Below, piece after piece: positions 34,651-41,944 of a stretch of DNA of 64,000 nt (positions are counted from its first letter, which is position 1; every line of letters begins with the position of its first letter). The position numbers and the translations under genes were made by a program. Source of the stretch: Brachybacterium massiliense (GTDB taxonomy: Bacteria > Actinomycetota > Actinomycetes > Actinomycetales > Dermabacteraceae); NCBI RefSeq assembly GCF_900184245.1, contig NZ_FXXB01000008.1, forward strand, positions 1,116,001-1,180,000. The letters run 5' to 3'. The notes beneath the pieces were generated by a model that was given only the letters and a program-made list of their open reading frames with translations, ran no database searches and was not told the origin of the DNA.

Positions 34651-37565
34651 CAGCTGGCTCCCCGCTCGTGCAGAGCGTTCTTCCCCTTTACCACGAGCGA
34701 TGAGAGCCTGCCGGAGAAGGATTCTGCGGAGTACCGCTCCATCACGACCTCACGGGCCCGCTGGCGCTGCGCCTGCAGCTGCTCGGGATCCTGCCAGTAC
34801 TCGCGGATCTTCTCCCGCACCTGGCCGGGTTCCGCATAGACGGCACCGTCATCGAAGTTCGGGCGCATGTAACGGGGCAGGAACACCACCAGGCCGCTGG
34901 CCATCGCCTCGACCGTGGACATCCCGAAGGACTCCGTCAGCGAATCCGAGTGGAAGTACGCCCAGAAATCCAGGCCCTGCAGGAACTCCTCGGGGGCCTG
35001 CTCGCCGAACTCGACGACCGTCGCGGCGGCGCGCAGCTCCTCCTGCAGCTCCTTCGGCTGTGACGTCACGCCTCCGAGGATACGCACGTCGAGCTCGTCG
35101 TCCCCGCCATACACGGACAGGGTGGTGGAGCGCTTGTCCGGCCACTTCAGCACTGCGTCACGGGAGTGGCGACCGAGCACCGGCACCTCGCCGCGAGGCT
35201 CGTCCTGCGCAGCGGGGCGGAACCGCTCGGTATCGATGAAGCCGGGCCAGTCGTAGTCCGCGAGCACGCTCGAGTGCACCATGGTGAGGGCCAGATGCCT
35301 GGTCACCTCGCTCTCCGGCGCGATATCGGGGGTGACACCGAAGAGCTTCGCCGCGTTGTCGCGCACCGTCTCCAGATCGAACACCACGCCGGTGCCGCCG
35401 GTGAGGATGGGCGGGTTGTTCACCACCACCACCACGTGACCCACCGCGAGCTTGGTGGTGAGCGACTCCGCGAACTGGAGCACCGTGGGATGGCGGACCA
35501 CCAGGAGGTTCACATCCGCTTGGTCGTTCAGCGACAGCACCTCGACGTTGTCGAGCTGCGCGACGTCCAGAGCGCGCAGCCCGATCGAGTCCTTCGTCGA
35601 GTTCATCGGGGAGTCCAGCTGGATCATCCCCACCCGAAGGCCCCGCTGCGCCGCGAACTCGATCTCGTTGGTGGTCAGCGAGGTGGTACCGCCCGGGAAG
35701 CGGAAATCGGTGGCGAAGACGACGTCGAAGGTTCCCAGGTGCTTACCCCGCATCCCCGGCTTCATGTTCAGCGGCCGCGGGAAGTCTTCCTGCTGGAGCT
35801 TTCCGTCCACCACCTCCGCGGAGTGCAGGGAGCGGAAGTATGCGGACTGGTAGAACAGCCGCGCCGGATCGATGTAGCCGCGGCCGATCTCCCCGGCGGT
35901 CAGCGAGGCGCCGTGGGTGCGGGTGAACGAGAGCGGCGCGGTGCCCACGATCTCCACCGGCTGCTCGGTCAGCTTCACCACGCGGTCGCGGAACTCGGCG
36001 TCGGCACCGCGGTTGACGGTGTCCCATCCGCCCAGCTGGTCCACGAGCTCCCGGCGGGTCAGGAGAGAGGAGAAGTTCGCCTGGGAGAAGGAGGGGTTGT
36101 TGTTGATGCGGGTGAGCTGCAGGTCCTCGGAGGTACGAGCATGGCGGGTCATGTTCGCCGCCTGCTCCGGGTGCTCCAGCAGATGGTTCACCTGGATCTC
36201 GAGCTTCTGCGGATGCGACCAGTCATCGTCATCGTGCACGGTGACGAACTCGCCGTCGGCAACGGTGAGGGCGCGGTTCCGAGCCATGTAGGCCCCGAGG
36301 TTCTCCGGCTGCAGCAGCAGGGTGACGTCCTCGTACCGGGCGCAGATCTCCTGCAGCCGCTCGCGATGAGCGGGATCCGAGAAGTCATCGACCACGATGA
36401 TCTCGAGGTTCTTCCAGGTCTGGCCGGCCAGGGAGTCGAGCGTGGTGGTGATGTGCTCGGAACCGTTGAAGGAGGGCACGAGCACGGAGACCTTCGGCCC
36501 GTCCACGCTCCGGGCCGGCGCCTCGCAGCGCAGCGAATCCAACAGCGTGGGCCCGAGCGGCTCCCGGAAGGCGACCGGGGCGAGCTCCTCCGCCGCGTAG
36601 ACGGAGTTGAGCGCTGCCGCCCAGCGATCACGGTTCTCGGCGCTGTCCAGTCCGCGCTTGTGCACGGCGTTGAGCTCCATGAGCTTCGCCTGCATCGGGT
36701 CCCGCCGGGACAGCTTGGACTCCCGGAACACGCGGGCGGCCTCGTTGTGCTGCCCCTCGAGGGCGAGCGCCTCGGCGAACACGTAGGCGTCGCTGCGGCC
36801 CAGCTTCCCCACCCCGAAGATGTCCTTCACGAGGCGGAACAGCAGCACGGCGTCACCGGAGTCGCTGGGGGTGAGACGCTGGTTCGCGACCACGCGCGCG
36901 GTGGCGAGAATCCCCTTCGCCGACCAGCCCTTCACCACCGATCCTGCGCCCGGTGCCTTGCCGGCGCGCAGAGCCCGCACGATCCGGAGCATCTCCCCGT
37001 AGTCGAACTGGAGGTTCGTCGCCGAGCGAGCGAACGCATCGCGCATCGCGACACTCTTCGAACGCAGGGCGAAGGTCTCGAAGTGCCCGGGCGCCTTGCC
37101 CGCGCGCTCCCCGTACTCGAACTCCGTGCCGATGCCGAAGTACGCGCCGCCGCCGCCCACGGAGTTGCCCGTCGAGGTCTTCTGCATGTCCTTGCGGAGC
37201 GACTGCTTCGCGTCCTCCAGCAGTGCCTTGGATCCGGCTTTCACCGCGCCGCTCACGCCTGAGGAGTCGAAGGAATCCGCCAGCTGCGTGACCTTCGCCT
37301 TCGTGGCAGCGGTGGCTTTCGAGGTCTTGTCGAGGCTGTGATAGAGGGTGCGGGTGTCCCGCTGCTGGATCTCTCGCGCACGGACAGTGCTGCGGACCGT
37401 GTACCCGTGGGACAGCAGGATCAGGCCGAACATTCCGATCACGGCGAGAGCGAGCACGGCGGCTCCCCACTGCGTCGCACCCACAGCGAACAGCACCACG
37501 GAGATCGCAGTCAGCGCGACGCCCGCCAGTGCGAGGAGACCGAATTTCGAGAAGAGGAGCTTCAC
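34650..37565 (-). CDS. membrane-anchored bifunctional glycosyltransferase (GT2 plus GT4)
   Basis: 971 residues. Paired membrane helices (about 5-50) are followed by a helical segment (SLDKTSKATAATKAKVTQLAD) and a Gly-rich linker. The GT2 domain starts near residue 358 (VSVLVPSFNG), with VVDDFSD and HDDDDWSHP as donor/metal motifs. The C-terminal region (about 610-960) is GT4-like, with FHSDSLTESFGMSTVEAMASG, containing an ESFG-x4-EAMA nucleotide-binding pattern. Two glycosyltransferase centres on one chain suggest a repeat-unit polymerase that adds two different sugars. It is a paralogue of the 30595-33105 protein. Confidence 0.72.
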   Translation of the reverse strand: MKLLFSKFGLLALAGVALTAISVVLFAVGATQWGAAVLALAVIGMFGLILLSHGYTVRSTVRAREIQQRDTRTLYHSLDKTSKATAATKAKVTQLADSFDSSGVSGAVKAGSKALLEDAKQSLRKDMQKTSTGNSVGGGGAYFGIGTEFEYGERAGKAPGHFETFALRSKSVAMRDAFARSATNLQFDYGEMLRIVRALRAGKAPGAGSVVKGWSAKGILATARVVANQRLTPSDSGDAVLLFRLVKDIFGVGKLGRSDAYVFAEALALEGQHNEAARVFRESKLSRRDPMQAKLMELNAVHKRGLDSAENRDRWAAALNSVYAAEELAPVAFREPLGPTLLDSLRCEAPARSVDGPKVSVLVPSFNGSEHITTTLDSLAGQTWKNLEIIVVDDFSDPAHRERLQEICARYEDVTLLLQPENLGAYMARNRALTVADGEFVTVHDDDDWSHPQKLEIQVNHLLEHPEQAANMTRHARTSEDLQLTRINNNPSFSQANFSSLLTRRELVDQLGGWDTVNRGADAEFRDRVVKLTEQPVEIVGTAPLSFTRTHGASLTAGEIGRGYIDPARLFYQSAYFRSLHSAEVVDGKLQQEDFPRPLNMKPGMRGKHLGTFDVVFATDFRFPGGTTSLTTNEIEFAAQRGLRVGMIQLDSPMNSTKDSIGLRALDVAQLDNVEVLSLNDQADVNLLVVRHPTVLQFAESLTTKLAVGHVVVVVNNPPILTGGTGVVFDLETVRDNAAKLFGVTPDIAPESEVTRHLALTMVHSSVLADYDWPGFIDTERFRPAAQDEPRGEVPVLGRHSRDAVLKWPDKRSTTLSVYGGDDELDVRILGGVTSQPKELQEELRAAATVVEFGEQAPEEFLQGLDFWAYFHSDSLTESFGMSTVEAMASGLVVFLPRYMRPNFDDGAVYAEPGQVREKIREYWQDPEQLQAQRQRAREVVMERYSAESFSGRLSSLVVKGKNALHERGAS

Positions 37566-37650
37566 AGGGCGACTTCCGAGTCGAAGGTGCGGGAGGAGTT
37601 CATGCCCGGGCTCTGGTCACGTGTCGCGCGAGCCCGGGCGGCGGGGATCG

Positions 37651-38913
37651 TCAGAGACGGACAGCCGGCTTCGGTGCGACGCCTCGGGTGTCGAGCATGA
37701 CCTTGGCCGAGCTCGCGAGCTTCTCGAGGTCGTAGGACTCGTGGGCCTGGAGCACCACCACCACGTCCGCACTGGCCACTGCGGCGTCGAGGTCGGCTTC
37801 GCGGGTGACGTTGCCGCTCTCCAGGTTCCAGGTCTCGACCATCGGATCGTGGAAGCGGATCACGGCGCCGCGCTCCCGCAGAGCCTCCGCCACCGGCATG
37901 GCCGGCGACTCGCGCTGGTCTGCGATGTCTGCCTTGTAGGTGACGCCCAGCAGCAGCACCTCGGAGCCATTTAGCGGCTTGCGATGGTCATTGAGCATCT
38001 CTCCCACTCGATCGACCACGTACCGCGGCATGGAGTTGTTGATCTCCTGCGCGAGCTCCACGAACCGGAACGGGTAGCCGAGCTGATTGCGCACCTCGTA
38101 GGAGAGGTAGTTCGGGTCGATGGGGATGCAGTGACCTCCCACGCCCGGTCCGGGCGTGAACTTCATGAAGCCGAACGGCTTCGTCGAGGCGCCGCGGATG
38201 ACCTCCCAGATGTCGATGTTCAGCTCCTTGCAGAACTTCGTCATCTCGTTCACCAGCGCGATGTTCACGTGACGGAACGTGTTCTCGAGCAGCTTGGCGG
38301 TCTCCGCCTCGCGCATGCCGTCCATCGGCACGGGCTCATCGATGAACGTTCCGTAGAAGGCCACCGCGGCCTGGGTGGAGGCGTCGTTGATGCCGCCCAT
38401 GAGCTTGGGCGTGTTCTTGATGCCGTAGTGCTTGGATCCGGGATCCACCCGCTCCGGGGAGTAGGCGAGCTGGAAGTCGGTTCCGGCGGTGAGCCCTGAC
38501 GCCATCTCGAGGATCGGCTTGACGATGTCATCGGTGGTGCCCGGGTAGGTCGTGGACTCGAGGATCACGGTGGTGCCGGAGGTGAGGTTGTCTCCCACGG
38601 AGCGGCTGGCGCCCTTGACCGCGCCGAGATCCGGGCTGCCGCCGTCGCCCAGCGGAGTGGGCACGCAGATGACCACCACGTCCGAGGTGGAGACCGCCGA
38701 CTGGTCCGTGGTCGCGCGATATCCCAGGTCGAGCATCTCCTGGATATCGGCATCGCTGAGGTCGTCCACGTGGGACTTCCCCGAGTTCAGCGCGTCCACC
38801 AGGGATTCCGTGACGTCGAGGCCGTTGACGGCCCATCCGGCGCGCACCGCAGCCTGCGCGAGCGGCAGCCCCACGTAGCCCTGCCCGACGATGGTGACTG
38901 TCTTGCTGGTCAT
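37651..38913 (-). CDS. UDP-N-acetylhexosamine 6-dehydrogenase (WbpA/TviB-like)
   Basis: 420 residues. NAD loop IVGQGYVGLPLAQAA, substrate helix EAETAKLLENTFRHVNIALVNE, and the catalytic Cys in PGPGVGGHCIPIDPNYLSY. The ending IPIDPNYLSYE separates it from WecC-type enzymes and is typical of UDP-GlcNAc/GalNAc dehydrogenases of the WbpA/TviB group. It would supply a UDP-aminouronic acid for the polymer. The gene lies between the glycosyltransferases and UDP-GlcNAc 2-epimerase, so UDP-ManNAc oxidation is an alternative. Confidence 0.82.
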   Translation of the reverse strand: MTSKTVTIVGQGYVGLPLAQAAVRAGWAVNGLDVTESLVDALNSGKSHVDDLSDADIQEMLDLGYRATTDQSAVSTSDVVVICVPTPLGDGGSPDLGAVKGASRSVGDNLTSGTTVILESTTYPGTTDDIVKPILEMASGLTAGTDFQLAYSPERVDPGSKHYGIKNTPKLMGGINDASTQAAVAFYGTFIDEPVPMDGMREAETAKLLENTFRHVNIALVNEMTKFCKELNIDIWEVIRGASTKPFGFMKFTPGPGVGGHCIPIDPNYLSYEVRNQLGYPFRFVELAQEINNSMPRYVVDRVGEMLNDHRKPLNGSEVLLLGVTYKADIADQRESPAMPVAEALRERGAVIRFHDPMVETWNLESGNVTREADLDAAVASADVVVVLQAHESYDLEKLASSAKVMLDTRGVAPKPAVRL

Positions 38914-38956
38914 CTTCTCAACTCCTTGGTCATGCAGTGGGGGTGAGCATCGCTGC

Positions 38957-40162
38957 TCATGGGGTCTTGTCGTTCTCAGCGGAGAAGTCCGAGGGTCTCT
39001 CTGCGCCGATGAACTTCCATCGGATCGCGCCCACAGCGCGCTCTGCGGCGTTCCCGTCTCCGTACGGGTTCACTGCGTTCGCCATGCCGTTGTAGGCCTC
39101 CTGCGAGTCCAGCAGCAGGGAGACCTCGTCGACCAGCCGCTGGCGATGCGTGCCGATCAGCTTCACCGTCCCGGCGATCACCGCTTCCGGTCGTTCGGTG
39201 TTCTCCCGCATCACCAGCACCGGCTTGCCGAGGCTGGGGGCCTCTTCCTGCACTCCCCCGGAGTCGGTGAGGACCACGTCCGCCAACGTGATCGCCTTGG
39301 TGAACTGAGCGTACGGAAGCGGCTCGAGGAGCACCACGTTCTCGCGCCCCTCGAGGAAGGGCACCACCGAGCTGCGCACCTTCGGGTTCATGTGCAGGGG
39401 AAAGACGATCAGGAGCTGGGGGTACTTCTCGGCGAGGTCGGCCACGGCCTGCCCGATCGAGGACATCGCCTCGCCGAGGTTCTCGCGGCGATGCGCGGTG
39501 ACGAGCAACACGGGCTGCTCGGACCCTTCGGCCTTCTCGCGCCGCAGCCTCTCGAGCCGGGGGTCCTGGAACTCCACCTCGAGGTTCTCCGCGGCGAAGA
39601 ACAGGGTGTCGATCACCGTGTTGCCGGTGACCACGATGTCCTTCTCCCTGATGGCCTCGCGCAGCAGGTTGTCGCGACTCGTGGGCGTCGGGGCCAGGTG
39701 GAGTGCAGCGACCTGCCCGGTGAGGCGCCGATTGGCCTCCTCGGGGAACGGTGAGTCGATGTTGCCCGAGCGGAGCCCGGCCTCGAGGTGGATCACGGGA
39801 ATGTGACGGTTGAAGGCGGCAATCGCAGCCCCCATGACGGTGGTGGTGTCGCCCTGGACGATCACCGCATCGGGCTCCTCCGCGGCGAGCACTTCGTCCA
39901 CCCCTGCGATCACCCGTGCCGCGATCTGATTCAGGCCCTGACCACTCGCCATGATGTTCAGGTCGTGATCAGGAAGGATGGCGAACATGTCGTTGACCTG
40001 ATCGAGCATCTCGCGATGCTGGCCGGTCACCACGACGATGTTCTCGAGCCCCTCGGCGCGCTCGATCTCCTTGATGATCGGGGCGACCTTGATCGCCTCC
40101 GGTCGAGTGCCGTAGATCGTCATGATCCGCCGGTTGCGCGCCGAAGCCTCCGTGCTCGCCAT
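38957..40162 (-). CDS. wecB: UDP-N-acetylglucosamine 2-epimerase, non-hydrolysing
   Basis: 401 residues from ATG 40162 (GTG 40165 possible). Family motifs: YGTRPEAIKVAPII, VVTGQHREML, DAVIVQGDTTTVMGAA, IHLEAGLRSG, LLVTAHRREN and TDSGGVQEEAPSLGKPVLVMRENTERPEA. It converts UDP-GlcNAc to UDP-ManNAc. With the dehydrogenases at 22386 and 37651 it gives UDP-ManNAcA, a usual building block of teichuronic-type polymers. It is the first gene of the minus-strand operon that runs to 28700. Confidence 0.92.
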   Translation of the reverse strand: MASTEASARNRRIMTIYGTRPEAIKVAPIIKEIERAEGLENIVVVTGQHREMLDQVNDMFAILPDHDLNIMASGQGLNQIAARVIAGVDEVLAAEEPDAVIVQGDTTTVMGAAIAAFNRHIPVIHLEAGLRSGNIDSPFPEEANRRLTGQVAALHLAPTPTSRDNLLREAIREKDIVVTGNTVIDTLFFAAENLEVEFQDPRLERLRREKAEGSEQPVLLVTAHRRENLGEAMSSIGQAVADLAEKYPQLLIVFPLHMNPKVRSSVVPFLEGRENVVLLEPLPYAQFTKAITLADVVLTDSGGVQEEAPSLGKPVLVMRENTERPEAVIAGTVKLIGTHRQRLVDEVSLLLDSQEAYNGMANAVNPYGDGNAAERAVGAIRWKFIGAERPSDFSAENDKTP

Positions 40163-40452
40163 CACGCGAGAGCCACCATGGCGGATGCGTCGGTCGAGGC
40201 GCCATGGGGGACGGGATTCAGGATGCTCACAAGTTTGAGACTACCCAACCCTGAAGGCGAGGTTGTGCATCGTTCACTAATTGTCACTAGGACGTCATTC
40301 ATGCTGTGTCCCACGACTCGCTACTGAAGGGTCACCCCTCGTCGTTCCCGAGCCGGCCGGCTCCGCGAGTCCTCCAGCGCAGCATCCCGGGCTCATGCGC
40401 CGCCCACCCCACCGTAAGATGACACAGCCCCCTCGCCGTCCTGGAGGTCTCC
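40163..40452. promoter_or_regulatory. divergent intergenic region between wecB and the GT4 gene
   Basis: 290 bases with no convincing gene. It is relatively A/T-rich around 40230-40300. TTGTGC at 40263-40268 with ACTAGG 17 bases further is only a weak promoter pair for the plus strand, and TAGTCT on the minus strand is a possible -10 for wecB. It must hold promoters for both directions, but none is convincing. GGAGG at 40441-40445 serves the downstream GTG. Confidence 0.35.
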
Positions 40453-41898
40453 GTGCCCGTTCCGCTCTCCCAGCGTGTGTCGTCCCTTCGCGCGGCCCTC
40501 TGGCACTTCCGCCAGGGCGGATTGCCGCAGCTTCGCCTGTGGTGGAGTCGGCAGGACTCCACCCGGTCCCTGCCGAAGGAGACGGTGGTCCGCAACGCGG
40601 AGCTGGCTCGGAACGGCTTCCCGCTGCCCGAGATGGCGGCGGAGCCCGCCTATGAGCCCCGTCGTGACCACGTCCTCTACCTGCTCCACAACTCGCTCCC
40701 CCATCACTCCGGCGGATACGCCACACGCACCCACGGCCTGCTCACCGAGCTGAACCGCAGCGGGTGGGACGTGGACGGCGTGACCCGCCTCGGCTACCCC
40801 TACGACATGCCGGGCATGGCCGATGCTCCTGATCTCCCGGCACATGAGCGGATCGGCGAGGTCGACTACCACCACCTCCTCGCGGGACGGGACATCGAGA
40901 AGAAGAATCCGATGTTCGACTACACCGAGCGCTACGCCGACCAGCTTCTCCCGCTGGCCCATGCCGAGCGCCCCGCAATCATCCATGCCGCCTCGAACCA
41001 CTGGAACGGCCTGACGGCGGTGAAGACCGCCCGCCGCCTCGGCATCCCCTCCGTCTACGAGGTCCGCGGCCTCTGGGAGGTCACCCGCGGATCCCGCGAT
41101 CCCGAGTGGGCCCGCAGCGACCAGTACACATACATCGCGCGGATGGAGGCCGACGCAGCGCGCGGAGCCACGCACGTCCTCGCGATCACCGAGGCACTGA
41201 AGGACGAACTCGTGGCGCGCGGTGTGGACAGCGACAAGATCACGCTCGTCCCCAACGGCGTGGACACAGAACGCTTCACCCCGATCCCTCGCAACGAGGA
41301 GCTCGCCGAGTCCCTCGGAGTCGCCGGCAAGACCGTCATCGGCTATGTGGGGACCATCGTCGACTACGAGGGGCTGGATCTTCTGCTCGACGCCGCGAAG
41401 CAGCTCGCTCGCTCACGAGCGGACTTCCACGTGCTCATCATCGGCGACGGGGCGCAGCTGGAAGCTCTTCGAGCCACCGCCGAGGCCGAGGGCCTCACCG
41501 ACGTCATCACGTTCACCGGGCGCGTGCCCCATGAGGAGGTCGAACGCTACTACTCGATCATCGACATCACGCCGTTCCCCCGCCTGCCGCTTCCCGTGTG
41601 CGAGATGGTCTCACCTCTCAAGCCGTTCGAGGCGATGGCGATGGGCAAGGCGGTGGTCGCCTCCGATGTCGCGGCCCTCGCCGAGATCGTCAGCCCGGGG
41701 CTCAACGGGCTCCTTCACACCAAGGGCAGCGCCGACTCCCTCGTCGAGCAGCTCGAGCGCCTGCTGGATGATCCGGCGTTCACCCGCCAGCTCGGCCTCA
41801 GCTCCCGGAGCTGGGTGGTCGAGCACCGCGACTGGCGCACCCTGTCCCAGCGGATCGCGAGCATCTACTCCACTCTCACCGCGTCCCCGCAGGCGTGA
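40453..41898 (+). CDS. GT4-family glycosyltransferase
   Basis: 481 residues from GTG 40453, with GGAGG seven bases before. N-terminal acceptor domain: HNSLPHHSGGYATRTHGLL. C-terminal donor domain: LVPNGVDTERF, VIGYVGTIVDYEGLDLLLDA, and the E-x7-E region SPLKPFEAMAMGKAVVASDVAALAE. The N-terminal motif and overall plan are shared with the 46747-48606 protein (TNSLPHTQSGYALRTHNIL), so the two are related. It opens a two-gene unit with the heparinase-like fusion. Confidence 0.85.
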   Translation: MPVPLSQRVSSLRAALWHFRQGGLPQLRLWWSRQDSTRSLPKETVVRNAELARNGFPLPEMAAEPAYEPRRDHVLYLLHNSLPHHSGGYATRTHGLLTELNRSGWDVDGVTRLGYPYDMPGMADAPDLPAHERIGEVDYHHLLAGRDIEKKNPMFDYTERYADQLLPLAHAERPAIIHAASNHWNGLTAVKTARRLGIPSVYEVRGLWEVTRGSRDPEWARSDQYTYIARMEADAARGATHVLAITEALKDELVARGVDSDKITLVPNGVDTERFTPIPRNEELAESLGVAGKTVIGYVGTIVDYEGLDLLLDAAKQLARSRADFHVLIIGDGAQLEALRATAEAEGLTDVITFTGRVPHEEVERYYSIIDITPFPRLPLPVCEMVSPLKPFEAMAMGKAVVASDVAALAEIVSPGLNGLLHTKGSADSLVEQLERLLDDPAFTRQLGLSSRSWVVEHRDWRTLSQRIASIYSTLTASPQA

Positions 41899-41944
41899 GC
41901 CACGGCCCCTGGCCGATCCGCACATCGAAAGGTCTGCACACCAG

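Noticed and set aside
35166-37262. Open frame of 698 codons on the plus strand
   Set aside because: Antisense shadow of the GT2/GT4 gene, which has clear motifs on the minus strand.
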